Assembly: GCF_024228675.1 (NCBI RefSeq)
Contig: NZ_CP100461.1
Span: forward strand, 3,221,398 to 3,285,397
Direction: 5' to 3'
DNA length: 64,000 bases
Origin: Salinigranum marinum
Lineage (GTDB): Archaea > Halobacteriota > Halobacteria > Halobacteriales > Haloferacaceae
Positions 8,927 through 16,779 of this stretch are shown here, one piece after another. The position numbers were made by a program, and so were the translations under genes. Within the stretch, counting starts at the first letter, position 1; each line of letters opens with the position of its first letter. The notes under the pieces were generated by a model. It saw only the letters and a list, made by a program, of their open reading frames with translations, searched no databases and was not told where the DNA came from.

Positions 8927-10300
8927 TCAGACGAGCGGTTCGACCAGGTCCCGGCCCGCGTCCAGGAGCGCCTCGATCCCCTCTTTACTGCTGGCCTCGG
9001 CGTACACTCGCAGGACGGGCTCTGTACCCGACGGGCGGACGAGGAGCCACGACCCGTCCTCTAGGAGGAGCTTGAAGCCGTCGAGCGTGACGACCTTCGC
9101 GATCTCGCGTCCGGCGACGGTCTCGGGCAGTTCCTCTTCGAGATCCGAGAGGACGCGCCCCTTCTCGGAGTCCGGACACTCGACCGAAATCTTGTCCGCG
9201 ACGATGTCGCCGTGCGCCTCGAGAAGGCGGTCGACGCGGGCGTCGAACGGCTCCTCGCTGGCGATCGCCGCTCCCAAGAGCCCCATCAGGACGCCGTCCT
9301 TCTCGCGGATGTGCCCGCGGATGGAGAACCCCCCTGACTCCTCCCCACCCACGAGCGCGTCGTGTTCTTTCATCCCCTGGGCGACCCACTTGAAACCGAC
9401 CGGCGTCTCGAACACTTCTTCCCCGTGGGCCTCGGCGATGCGGTCGATGAGGAACGTCGTCGAGACGGTCCTGACGGCGGGCCCGGCGTCCGACTGGAGC
9501 AGGTAGTCGTACAGCGCGGCGAAAAAGAGGTTCTCGTCGAGTTTGCCGCGCTCGGGCGTGACGAACGCGACCCGGTCGGCGTCGCCGTCGTTCGCCACGC
9601 CGAGGTCGGCGTCGTGTTCTGCGACCGCCGCTTCGAGGTCGGCGAGGTTCTCGGCGCTCGGTTCGGGGTGCGCGCCGCCGAACGTGGGGTCGTCCTCGCA
9701 TCTGAGTCGAATCACCTCCGCGCCGGCCGATTCGAGGAGGGCGTCGGTGACGCCGCGGCCGGAGCCGTGGATGGCGTCGTAGACGACGGTCACGCCCGAG
9801 AGGTCGGCGTCGACGAGCGAGCGGGCGTGCTCGGCGTGGACGGCGACCAGGTCCTCACGGCGGACCGCGCCGCGCTCGTCCTCGGGGAGGAACTCCGGTT
9901 CGCGGAGGTTCGCCTCGATCCGCTCCGTGACCTCGGGGAGGGCGGGCGCGCCGTCGGACGGAATGAACTTCACGCCGTTGTACTCCGGCGGGTTGTGCGA
10001 CGCGGTCAGCATGAGCGCGCCCGAACAGCCGCGGTCGACGATGTTGTACGCCGCGACGGGTGTCGGACAGTCCCGTTCGGGGAGGACGACGTCGAAGCCG
10101 TTCCCCGAGAGGACCTCCGCGAGCGACTCGGCGAAGCCCGGCGACGACTCGCGGGCGTCGTACCCGACGACGACCGGGTCGTCGAACCCCTCCTCGGAGA
10201 GGTAGTCAGCGACGGCCTGCCCGACGATCCGTACGCGGTCGTCGGTGAAGGTGTCGAGCGTGGCGCGCCAGCCGTCCGTACCGAAGGAGATCGCGTCCAT
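8927..10300 (-). CDS. Phosphohexomutase (phosphoglucomutase/phosphomannomutase family)
   Basis: A 457-aa alpha-D-phosphohexomutase that moves the phosphate between C1 and C6 of glucose or mannose phosphate. All family motifs are seen: active-site phosphoserine S101 in TASHNPPEYNG, the magnesium loop DGDADR at 238-243, the sugar-binding GEESGG near 335 and the phosphate-binding RPSGTEP near the C-terminus. The start at MDAISFGTDGWRA is the family's normal N-terminus; the longer open frame would cross the promoter. A TATA-like box lies at 10324-10333, 24-33 nt upstream. Whether it acts mainly on glucose or mannose or glucosamine phosphate cannot be decided here. Confidence 0.92.
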   Translation of the reverse strand: MDAISFGTDGWRATLDTFTDDRVRIVGQAVADYLSEEGFDDPVVVGYDARESSPGFAESLAEVLSGNGFDVVLPERDCPTPVAAYNIVDRGCSGALMLTASHNPPEYNGVKFIPSDGAPALPEVTERIEANLREPEFLPEDERGAVRREDLVAVHAEHARSLVDADLSGVTVVYDAIHGSGRGVTDALLESAGAEVIRLRCEDDPTFGGAHPEPSAENLADLEAAVAEHDADLGVANDGDADRVAFVTPERGKLDENLFFAALYDYLLQSDAGPAVRTVSTTFLIDRIAEAHGEEVFETPVGFKWVAQGMKEHDALVGGEESGGFSIRGHIREKDGVLMGLLGAAIASEEPFDARVDRLLEAHGDIVADKISVECPDSEKGRVLSDLEEELPETVAGREIAKVVTLDGFKLLLEDGSWLLVRPSGTEPVLRVYAEASSKEGIEALLDAGRDLVEPLV

Positions 10301-10323
10301 ACCGCTCCATGTGTGGGACTGCG

Positions 10324-10333
10324 CTAAAAAGTA
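10324..10333 (-). promoter_or_regulatory. TATA-like box of the phosphohexomutase gene
   Basis: On the reverse strand it reads TACTTTTTAG, 24-33 nt before the ATG at 10300, implying a leaderless mRNA. Confidence 0.5.
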
Positions 10334-10400
10334 TGCCAGTCGATAGATCGTGTGGTCGACGGGGCCACGCGAGCGGGTCGGCTGGTCGTATCCCACCCGA

Positions 10401-10565
10401 TCAGGGGTCGTCTCCGGTCGGCGGCGCGAAGTAGCTGTCGGCCTGCAGCTTCCGCGTGATCTCACGCAACGGACCGTCGTGACACCGGTGACACTGTTCC
10501 GGGACCGTGAGGTCGGCGTGGACGGTCCCACACCGGTCACAGGCGTAGAATCGCAACCCGAGCAT
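10401..10565 (-). CDS. Small zinc-binding protein (54 aa)
   Basis: A 54-aa protein with two CXXC pairs (C9/C12 in YACDRCG and C25/C28 in QCHRCH), a treble-clef or rubredoxin-like zinc site. Haloarchaea encode many such small zinc proteins of mostly unknown role. The start is set at MLGLRFYACD because the upstream part of the open frame is Arg-rich and reads through the neighbouring gene's shadow. A methionine 10 codons upstream (MRRRHEERV) is the alternative. Function unknown. Confidence 0.65.
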   Translation of the reverse strand: MLGLRFYACDRCGTVHADLTVPEQCHRCHDGPLREITRKLQADSYFAPPTGDDP

Positions 10566-10659
10566 TACCCTCTCTTCGTGCCGCCGTCGCATGAGTCGTT
10601 CCATCGTCCCGACGGCACTCCACACACCGCGTCGCTGGCTCGGTCGGCCTCCCGTGTGG

Positions 10660-10941
10660 CTACTCCGCGTCCGCACTCCGGTCAAGCACGCGTTCGACGT
10701 CCGTCTCGGCCGCGAGGCGGGCCTTCTCTCCGTGTGAGAGCTCCTTGAGTTCGTACTCGCGGGACATCGCGGCCGACCGCGACTCGAACCGCTCGACGTG
10801 GACCAGTTCCACGGGCGTCCGTCCGCGGGTGTACTTCGCTCCCTCGCCCGCGTCGTGTTCTGCTTCCCGGCGTCGCGGCTCGGTCGTGTAGCCGGCGTAG
10901 TACGTTCCGTCCGCACAGGCCAGGAGGTACGCGTAGTGCAC
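10660..10941 (-). CDS. GIY-YIG family endonuclease-like protein
   Basis: A 93-aa single-domain protein of the UPF0213/YhbQ type. The signature halves are AYLLACADG (GIY) and TYYAGYT (YIG), followed by the conserved Arg of EPRRREAEHD and the Glu/Lys region REYELKEL. Stand-alone GIY-YIG proteins of this length have been linked to DNA repair in bacteria; in archaea their role is not settled. It precedes two small zinc-protein genes on the same strand. Confidence 0.85.
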   Translation of the reverse strand: MHYAYLLACADGTYYAGYTTEPRRREAEHDAGEGAKYTRGRTPVELVHVERFESRSAAMSREYELKELSHGEKARLAAETDVERVLDRSADAE

Positions 10942-11023
10942 GGTCGGACGACAGCGCGCGAGGGCGTTAACCCTCCGCTTCAGACAGGTTGGCTTCGCGT
11001 GGTGGTCGTCCGCGACTCAGCGG

Positions 11024-11173
11024 TCATGCATTGCGGGTCCGGTTCCGCGCGACTTCCGCGATACCCGCGTTCGCCGAACAGTTTGGACAGGCGAGGACTC
11101 GCCCGACTTCGTCGGCGAACACGCGCGCGAAGCGCTCGGAGACGTGCGACCCGCAGTGGTCGCAACTTGGCAT
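11024..11173 (-). CDS. Small zinc-ribbon protein (49 aa), DUF7563-like
   Basis: Reading the reverse strand gives a 49-aa protein starting MPSCDHCGSHVSERFARVF and containing CPNC in its centre. The cysteines C4/C7 and C29/C32 form one zinc ribbon. The combination of a CXXCG at the very N-terminus and the sequence VSERFARVFAD matches a widespread family of tiny haloarchaeal proteins that I know under the label DUF7563; that label is from memory. A longer open frame lies on the same DNA in another frame but shows no pattern. No clear function. Confidence 0.78.
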   Translation of the reverse strand: MPSCDHCGSHVSERFARVFADEVGRVLACPNCSANAGIAEVARNRTRNA

Positions 11174-11350
11174 TGATCGCGCCCGGCAACCACCTGTGCC
11201 GGTGCTCCTCGTTAGAACTCTACACTCTTAGGCCTTCGCGCGCACGCGCGGGAGGCTAACAAACGTTCACCGAACGCGATTCTCACACGACGTTCGATCA
11301 GAATCGATCTCGGCCGAGAAACGACGACCGACCGAACGCCGGTCCGGCGC

Positions 11351-12106
11351 TCACGACCGTCCGTCGTCGACCGCGCGGGCGACGAGGCCGGCCTGTGCGC
11401 CCGCGACGAACCCGGCGTCGACGTTCACGGTCGAGAGGACGGTACAGGACTGGAGCATGCCGGCGAGGGCCGCCTCGCCGTCGCCGCCGAAGCCGTAGCC
11501 CGTCGAGACGGGGACCCCGATCACGGGCGTGTCGACGAGTCCCGCCACCACGGTCGGGAGCGCCCCCTCGCGGCCGGCGGCGACGACGACCACGTCGGCG
11601 GCCCGGAGCACGTCGAGGACGTCGACGACCCGTCCCAGGTGGGCGACGCCGACGTCCTCGATCCACTCGACGGTCGCGCCCATCTCGCGGGCGATGACGC
11701 TCGCCTCGCCGGCGACCGGCGCGTCGGAGGTCCCCCCCGTGGCGACCGCGACGGTCGCGTCGAGCGTCGGCGGCTCGAAGTCGGGAGCGTGGGCGACGAC
11801 CGTCCGGGCGCGGGCGTCGTGGTCGACGTCGACCGCGCTCGGCAGCCCCGCCGCGACGGTCGTCGCCGTCTCGCTGTCGGCGCGCGTGACGACGGCCCGC
11901 CCCGTCGTCTCGACGCTCGTCGCGGCCAGATCCGCGGTCTCATCGGCCGATTTCCCGTCGGCGAGGATCGCCTCGGGCACGCCGCGTCGCGTCTCGCGGG
12001 CGGCGTCGAACCGCCCCGCCTCCGTGGTCGCGTAACCGCGCAGTCGCGCCTCGGCCGCCGCCGGCGAGAGGTCGCCCGCCGCGACCGCGTCGAGGATGTC
12101 TCGCAT
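11351..12106 (-). CDS. larB: Nickel pincer cofactor biosynthesis protein LarB
   Basis: A 251-aa protein homologous to PurE. LarB carboxylates and hydrolyses nicotinic acid adenine dinucleotide to give pyridinium-3,5-dicarboxylate mononucleotide, the first step towards the nickel-pincer nucleotide used by lactate racemase-type enzymes. The N-terminal 75 residues hold the LarB-specific region (LRGYATTEAGRFDAARETR). The PurE-like core is seen in VAVATGGTSDAPVAGEA and in the C-terminal GYGFGGDGEAALAGMLQSC. The start is at MRDILDAV. A sacrificial sulfur transferase LarE is encoded at 21029-21913; LarC and LarA are not in this window. Confidence 0.9.
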   Translation of the reverse strand: MRDILDAVAAGDLSPAAAEARLRGYATTEAGRFDAARETRRGVPEAILADGKSADETADLAATSVETTGRAVVTRADSETATTVAAGLPSAVDVDHDARARTVVAHAPDFEPPTLDATVAVATGGTSDAPVAGEASVIAREMGATVEWIEDVGVAHLGRVVDVLDVLRAADVVVVAAGREGALPTVVAGLVDTPVIGVPVSTGYGFGGDGEAALAGMLQSCTVLSTVNVDAGFVAGAQAGLVARAVDDGRS

Positions 12107-12409
12107 ACGCCGCTCTCGACGCTCGGACGGCACATAGCTGTCGTTCGACGGTCGCTCGCGGGTGACCGCCCGGTCGCGCCCGGTCGCGTCCGGGGGCGTC
12201 GGTGCCCTCGTTGTAACACATCCCTGTCACGCGTCTGACGGAGAGCTGTCGACTCGCCCTCGATATCGGTGCCGAATCGGGACTGAAGATGGCGTTCTCC
12301 GGCATCATATATAAATACGGCCCCTGGAACAGCCATATTCGACGGACACACCGGCAGAGACCGTCGTTTGGGGAAATCTTATTAATAAGGGGCTAGTACG
12401 GTAATCCGT
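12107..12409. other. Intergenic region with two strong TATA-like boxes
   Basis: Between larB and the small histone-fold-like gene there are 303 bp without a recognisable gene. Two AT-rich boxes stand out: TATATAAATA at about 12309-12318 and TTATTAATAA at 12379-12388. The second serves the downstream gene by position. The first has no open reading frame at the expected distance and could be a second, upstream promoter or the promoter of a small RNA. Confidence 0.5.
12379..12388 (+). promoter_or_regulatory. TATA box of the DUF1931-like gene
   Basis: TTATTAATAA centred about 26 nt before the ATG at 12410. This is one of the clearest archaeal promoters in the window and implies a leaderless, probably strongly expressed mRNA. 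Confidence 0.7.
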
Positions 12410-12577
12410 ATGGCAGACCTCATTGTCAAGGCCGCTGTCAAGGAAGCGCTCAGCGACAAGAACGTAGCCTCGGACTTCTACGACGCGCTGGACGCCGAAG
12501 TGAAAGAACTGCTCGACGACGCCGCTCGCCGGGCCGAAGAGAACGACCGCAAGACGGTCCAGCCTCGCGACCTGTAA
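12410..12577 (+). CDS. Small histone-fold-like protein (DUF1931 family), 55 aa
   Basis: Translation gives a 55-aa protein beginning MADLIVKAAVKEALSDKNVA and ending RKTVQPRDL. It is alpha-helical and highly charged, and its C-terminal half (ELLDDAARRAEENDRKTVQPRDL in pieces) resembles helix 2-loop-helix 3 of an archaeal histone, where RKTV and a terminal D-L/I are hallmarks. I recall near-identical haloarchaeal proteins annotated as DUF1931, a family with a histone-like fold. It is much shorter than the roughly 150-aa tandem histone of haloarchaea, so it is not that protein. The strong TATA box suggests high expression. DNA binding is inference. Confidence 0.8.
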   Translation: MADLIVKAAVKEALSDKNVASDFYDALDAEVKELLDDAARRAEENDRKTVQPRDL

Positions 12578-12634
12578 CTCCCCGGACGATCACCGTTCTC
12601 GATTTATTACGCCGTCGAGCCGCGGCCACCCCGA

Positions 12635-13318
12635 TCAGTCGTACACCGTCACGCCCGTGTCGGTGCCAACGTGTACCTCGTCGGCCAGTCCGACGAACAG
12701 GCCGTGTTCGACGACGCCCGGCACCGTCGCGAGCGTCCCCGAGAGTGCACCCGGATCCGGAATCTCCCCGAAGTCGCAGTCGAGGACGAGGTTGCCGTTG
12801 TCCGTGACCACCGGCCCGTCCTTCCCTTCGGCGCGGCGCAGCGTGGGGTCGCCGCCCGCGTCGCGGACCGTGCGCGCGACGACGGTGTGTGTGTCCGGCA
12901 ACACCTCGACCGGCACCGGGTGTGAGAGGACGTCGACCCGCTTCGAGGGATCGGCGACGGCGACGAACCGCTCGGCCATCGCGTCGACCACCTTCTCGCG
13001 GGCGTGGGCCGCCCCGCCGCCTTTCACGAGGTCGAACCCCGACACCTGATCCGCGCCGTCGATCGCGAGGTCGATCCCGTCGACCTCGTCCAGCGCCCGG
13101 AGCGGGACGCCGACCTCACGGGCGAGTTCTCGCGACTGGAACGACGTCGGGACGCCGACGACGTCGAGCCCTTCTGCGACCGCCTCGCCGAGGCGGCGGA
13201 TCGCGTGCGCCGCTGTACTGCCCGTTCCGAGGCCGACGACGGTCCCCGGTTCGACGAGCGCGGCGGCGGACTCGCCCGCGCGTCGCTTCGCCTCCTCGTC
13301 TCCGCCGGTCGTCTTCAT
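12635..13318 (-). CDS. rpiA: Ribose-5-phosphate isomerase A
   Basis: A 227-aa enzyme interconverting ribose 5-phosphate and ribulose 5-phosphate. Family motifs are complete: GLGTGSTAAHAI (phosphate binding) near 30-41, TSFQSRELA, DLAIDGADQV with the catalytic Asp near 83-92, and KGGGAAHAREKVV with catalytic Lys/Glu. Length is normal. In haloarchaea, which generally lack the oxidative pentose-phosphate route, RpiA supplies ribose for nucleotides. A box of GTAAAAAAA (13342-13350; TTTTTTTAC on this strand) lies 24-32 nt before the start. Confidence 0.95.
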   Translation of the reverse strand: MKTTGGDEEAKRRAGESAAALVEPGTVVGLGTGSTAAHAIRRLGEAVAEGLDVVGVPTSFQSRELAREVGVPLRALDEVDGIDLAIDGADQVSGFDLVKGGGAAHAREKVVDAMAERFVAVADPSKRVDVLSHPVPVEVLPDTHTVVARTVRDAGGDPTLRRAEGKDGPVVTDNGNLVLDCDFGEIPDPGALSGTLATVPGVVEHGLFVGLADEVHVGTDTGVTVYD

Positions 13319-13384
13319 ACTCGATCGCCCGCGCCGAACGCGTAAAAAAAGCGTCGTCCGCCGGCGAGGTCGTCCCCGACACTC

Positions 13385-13927
13385 ATGACGTTCGGCCGAC
13401 TACCGCCGTCCATGGTCCCTCCGCTCCCCTCCCCACCGCCTGCCGCCGCGTTCGCGCTCGGAACGGCTCCTCACCCATCGGTCTCGTCGACGCCCCTGCT
13501 CGCCTCTCCGACGCTCCTCGTCCGCTGGCTCCACGTCCTCGCCGCGACGGTCGCCGTCGGCGGGAGCGTCCTGACGTGGGCGCTCCTCCGCGCCGGCCGG
13601 CTCGATCTCGACGTCGCCCTCTTCGCCGCCCGCGGCTACGAGTGGCTCTTCTGGGCCGCCGTCGGCACGCTCGTGGCGACCGGCGTCGGCAACGTCGGCG
13701 CGTTCGCCCCGACCCTCCCCGGCGGTCGGTGGCGGACGGTGCTCGACCTGAAACTCGGGCTGATCGCCGTCGTGCTCGTCGGCTCCGCTCTCCGGGCGAC
13801 CCTCCTGGCTCGCCTTCGGACCCGCCCCCACCCGACTGCCGGACGGCTGCTCCGTGTCTCGTACGGCGCGACCGCGGCCGGCCTCGTCGTACTGCTCTCC
13901 CTGGCGGCGGTACTCGCCCATGGCTGA
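13385..13927 (+). CDS. CopD-like integral membrane protein
   Basis: A 180-aa protein with about four transmembrane segments (approximate residues 43-65, 83-108, 120-140, 155-178). The arrangement WLHVLAATVAVGGSVLTWALL with an early His, then a second conserved GTLVATGVGNVGAF segment, resembles the CopD/DUF2269 group of copper- or heme-associated membrane proteins. The exact role is unknown. A second ATG at 13412 (MVPPLP) is a possible start. Its last 8 bp overlap the next gene, so the two are probably an operon. Confidence 0.65.
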   Translation: MTFGRLPPSMVPPLPSPPPAAAFALGTAPHPSVSSTPLLASPTLLVRWLHVLAATVAVGGSVLTWALLRAGRLDLDVALFAARGYEWLFWAAVGTLVATGVGNVGAFAPTLPGGRWRTVLDLKLGLIAVVLVGSALRATLLARLRTRPHPTAGRLLRVSYGATAAGLVVLLSLAAVLAHG

Positions 13928-14432
13928 GGCGCCCGCGCCTGCGCCGACGCGGACACGGACGACCGACCGGCCGGATTCGCCCGACGGATACGGTGACGAC
14001 CCGCTGCTCGCGTGGGCGCTCGCGTCGTTCCACGCCACACTCCTCCTCGTCGTTCCGCTGACGCTCGTTCACGCCGTCGCCCCGGTCGTCCTCGGCGACA
14101 TCCTCGCGAATCTCGACACCCTCGTCGGGGTCGCGCTCTTCGTCGTCCTCTGGGGGTCGACGTGGTGGTCGAACCGGCGGTACCTCGCGGCGTCCGACGC
14201 CGACGACGTGGTCGCGACGCTCCTGACGGCTGCGAAGTGGGGGACGGTGACCGGCCTTCCTCTGTTCGGCTGTCTCGTTCTCGCGGTCCTGGTCGCCACG
14301 AACCCGACGTTCGCCGGCCTTCTGGCCGTCGTCGGCGCGGTCGTCGCCCCGATCGTCGGCGCGGTCGTGGGGGCGACCCTCGCCGGCGTCGACCTCGCGC
14401 TCGCCCGGGTCGCGCGCCGGCTGCTCCCGTGA
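13920..14432 (+). CDS. Integral membrane protein of unknown function
   Basis: A 170-aa protein with an N-terminal Pro/Thr-rich cytoplasmic stretch (about 1-28) and four hydrophobic segments (about 30-55, 65-82, 103-125, 130-155). No conserved functional motif was recognised. The ATG overlaps the end of the CopD-like gene by 8 bp, which suggests translational coupling and a joint role. Confidence 0.6.
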   Translation: MAEAPAPAPTRTRTTDRPDSPDGYGDDPLLAWALASFHATLLLVVPLTLVHAVAPVVLGDILANLDTLVGVALFVVLWGSTWWSNRRYLAASDADDVVATLLTAAKWGTVTGLPLFGCLVLAVLVATNPTFAGLLAVVGAVVAPIVGAVVGATLAGVDLALARVARRLLP

Positions 14433-14486
14433 GCGCACGAGTGGGGGCTGGCGAACGGTTTTGCCACTCGCGCCCGAGGACCGACC

Positions 14487-15191
14487 ATGACACGCACTGC
14501 CGTCGTCGCCGGCGTCGGTCCGGGCCTGGGTGAGTCGATCGCACGCCGCTTCGTCGCCGAGGGCTGTCGCGTCGCACTCCTGGCCCGCACCGCGTCGTAC
14601 GTCGAGGGGCTCGCGGCCGACCTCGGCGAGGCGGCGCTGGCGGTGCCGACGGATCTCACCGACCCCGACGCTGTCGACGACGCCTTCGCGACGGTCCGAC
14701 GCGAGTTCGGTCCCGTCGACGTCCTCGTCAACCACGCCAGCGGCGGCTCGTGGAAGGGCGTTCGTGACGTCTCGCTCGCGGAGTTCGAACACGCCTGGCA
14801 GGTCGGCGCACGCGCGGGCCTGCAGTGCTCGCAGGCGGCGCTCGACGACATGGTCGGGGACGACGAGGAGGCAGCGACGGGAGGCACGATCATCTTCACC
14901 GGCGCGACGTCGTCGGTCCGTGGGCGGGGTGGGGCCGCCGCCTTCTCGAGCGCGAAGTTCGCGGTGCGCGGGCTAGCCGAGTCGATGGCCCGGGAGTTCG
15001 GCCCCGCCGGCGTCCACGTCGCACACGTCGTCATCGACGGCGGGATCCGCCCGCCGGGTCGCGACGTCTCGAACCCCGAGGAGTATCTCGACCCCGACGC
15101 CATCGCCGACTCGTACTGGCACCTCGTCGAACAGGACGAGAGCGCGTGGACGCTCGAACTCGACCTCAGGCCCCACGTCGAGGCGTTCTGA
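14487..15191 (+). CDS. Short-chain dehydrogenase/reductase-like protein with altered active site
   Basis: A 234-aa Rossmann protein. The cofactor motif is GVGPGLGESIARRF (about residues 9-22) and the NAG-like motif is NHASGG. The catalytic serine region is FTGATSSVRG, but the usual YxxxK appears as FSSAK, with Phe in place of the catalytic Tyr. The sequence around it (AAAFSSAKFAVRGLAESMARE) resembles a bacterial and archaeal subfamily in which this change is conserved, so it may be a real subtype. The C-terminus ends early with LDLRPHVEAF, typical of that group. Substrate unknown. Confidence 0.85.
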   Translation: MTRTAVVAGVGPGLGESIARRFVAEGCRVALLARTASYVEGLAADLGEAALAVPTDLTDPDAVDDAFATVRREFGPVDVLVNHASGGSWKGVRDVSLAEFEHAWQVGARAGLQCSQAALDDMVGDDEEAATGGTIIFTGATSSVRGRGGAAAFSSAKFAVRGLAESMAREFGPAGVHVAHVVIDGGIRPPGRDVSNPEEYLDPDAIADSYWHLVEQDESAWTLELDLRPHVEAF

Positions 15192-15461
15192 ACGGGCACC
15201 AGAGAGGAGATGTTACCCGGCACGACGCGAGAGCGGCGACTGACACGATAGAAGCAGCCGCAGCCGCCAGGGCAGTGAATCCACGGGCCTCCCCAGCCGA
15301 CTGCGGTACTCGGGTCTCGGTTCGTCTGCGGGCGACGTACGAGCCGCCCGCCCGGCCAGCGGGACGCGGAGCGGCCCGCGCTGCTCGCCCCGCGTTCCTC
15401 GTCCATCGGCGGGGCCGCGAACGGAGCCGCGACCGCCGCGCCACCGTCCGCAATGCTGTCG

Positions 15462-16586
15462 TCACAGCCGCTCTCTGACCGCGTCGGCGTCGTACTCCAG
15501 CGTGAGCGACCGCGACCGCCCCCGGCCGTCGACGTCGGCGTACTCGGCGTCGATGAGCCCCAGCTGGTCGAGTTTGTTGACGATCTCGGAGTAGCGCGTG
15601 TAGCCGAGGTCGGTCTCTTCGTGAAAGGCGTCGTACACCGGGCCGGCCTGCTCGCCCGAGTGGTCGGCGATGACGCGCACGAGCGCCCGCTCGGACTCCG
15701 AGAGCCCGCGGAGCGACCGCGAGAGGTGGACGTACTTCGACTTGTCGTACGCGGCTTCGACGTCCCCGGCGTCGATGGTCCGGGAGGCGCGCATCTCGGC
15801 GTGGAGGCCAGCGCGGCGGAGCAGGTCGATTCCGACCCTGAGATCGCCGCTTTCGGCCGTCAGCTCGGCCACGCGGTCCAGCCCCGGTGCGTCGAGGACG
15901 CCGTCGTGGAACCCGCGTTTCGCCCGTTCGCCGAGGATGTCGGCGATCTCCGACTGGTCGTACCGGGGGAAGAACACCTCCTCGGGGCGGAACACCGACT
16001 GGACGCGGCCGTCGAGCTCCTCGATCACGTCCAGCGAGAGGTCCGACGAGATGACGATCACGCCGATCCGCGCGCCGGCGTGGGTCTCGTGCGCCCGCAA
16101 CAGGGAGTAGAGCACGTCCGACGCCTCGTTCTCGTAGAAGAGGTAGTTCACGTCGTCGAGCGCGACCACGAGCACCTCGTCCGCTTCGACCAGGCGGTCG
16201 GTGATCTGCGAGAAGAGCTTCTTGAACGAGATTCCGGAGGAGGGCGGCTCGTACTCGAAGATGTCCTCGAACACTCTGGAGAAGACGGCGTATCTCGTGG
16301 AGTTCATCTGACAGTTCACGTGCACGACGCGCACGCTGGACTGCCCGCGGAGTTCGCCGAACAGCTTCTGGACCGCGGTCGTCTTCCCCGTTCCGGGGGG
16401 GCCACGGACGATCGTGTTCAGCGGGCGCGACCCTCGGACCGCGGGACGGAGCGCGTACTTCAGGCTCTCCAGTTGCGTCTCGCGGTGATCGAACGTCTCC
16501 GGGACGTAGTCGATCTCGAAGACGTGCTCGTCGCGGAACACCGTCTCGTCCCACGACAGCATCCCCTCCTCGGGGTCGTCCCTCAT
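15462..16586 (-). CDS. Orc1/Cdc6-family replication initiator protein
   Basis: A 374-aa AAA+ protein of the archaeal origin-recognition family. Walker A GPPGTGKT is at 62-69. Walker B is LDDVN (143-147) rather than the common LDEID, as in one archaeal Cdc6 subgroup with YLFYENEASDVLYSLLRAHE behind it. Sensor 1 is ISSDL. A winged-helix domain fills about 290-374. Haloarchaea carry many Orc paralogues, only some next to an origin. I see no origin-recognition-box-like repeats on either side, so this copy is probably not at an active origin. The start (MRDDPEEGM) is preceded by a TATA-like box at 16609-16616. Confidence 0.9.
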   Translation of the reverse strand: MRDDPEEGMLSWDETVFRDEHVFEIDYVPETFDHRETQLESLKYALRPAVRGSRPLNTIVRGPPGTGKTTAVQKLFGELRGQSSVRVVHVNCQMNSTRYAVFSRVFEDIFEYEPPSSGISFKKLFSQITDRLVEADEVLVVALDDVNYLFYENEASDVLYSLLRAHETHAGARIGVIVISSDLSLDVIEELDGRVQSVFRPEEVFFPRYDQSEIADILGERAKRGFHDGVLDAPGLDRVAELTAESGDLRVGIDLLRRAGLHAEMRASRTIDAGDVEAAYDKSKYVHLSRSLRGLSESERALVRVIADHSGEQAGPVYDAFHEETDLGYTRYSEIVNKLDQLGLIDAEYADVDGRGRSRSLTLEYDADAVRERL

Positions 16587-16608
16587 CACTTTCACCACGC
16601 TTCGGTGA

Positions 16609-16616
16609 GTACTTAA
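16609..16616 (-). promoter_or_regulatory. TATA-like box of the orc1/cdc6 gene
   Basis: Reverse-strand sequence TTAAGTAC lies 23-30 nt before the ATG at 16586 and suggests leaderless transcription. Confidence 0.5.
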
Positions 16617-16779
16617 TCGTTTGCCACAGGGTGCCGTAGTCGCCGTCGTGGTCGTCGTCGTCGCCCGGCGGACGGGGTCCGTGGTGCCGCGCCGGGGGAG
16701 GGTAGATGTACAAGAAGCTTTCGTCGGGTTGCGCCGGCGCGTGAGTCGTCGCCCCCACTGATACCGGACGGGATCGTAG

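Noticed and set aside
13401-13927. CopD-like pair as a copper resistance operon
   Set aside because: No CopC-like or cysteine/methionine-rich copper motif is present and the match rests only on helix pattern, so a copper role is not claimed.
13383-14792. Open frame of 469 codons opposite the CopD-like and membrane genes
   Set aside because: The plus strand shows clear hydrophobic helices, whereas this frame is Arg/Glu/Asp-rich without pattern.
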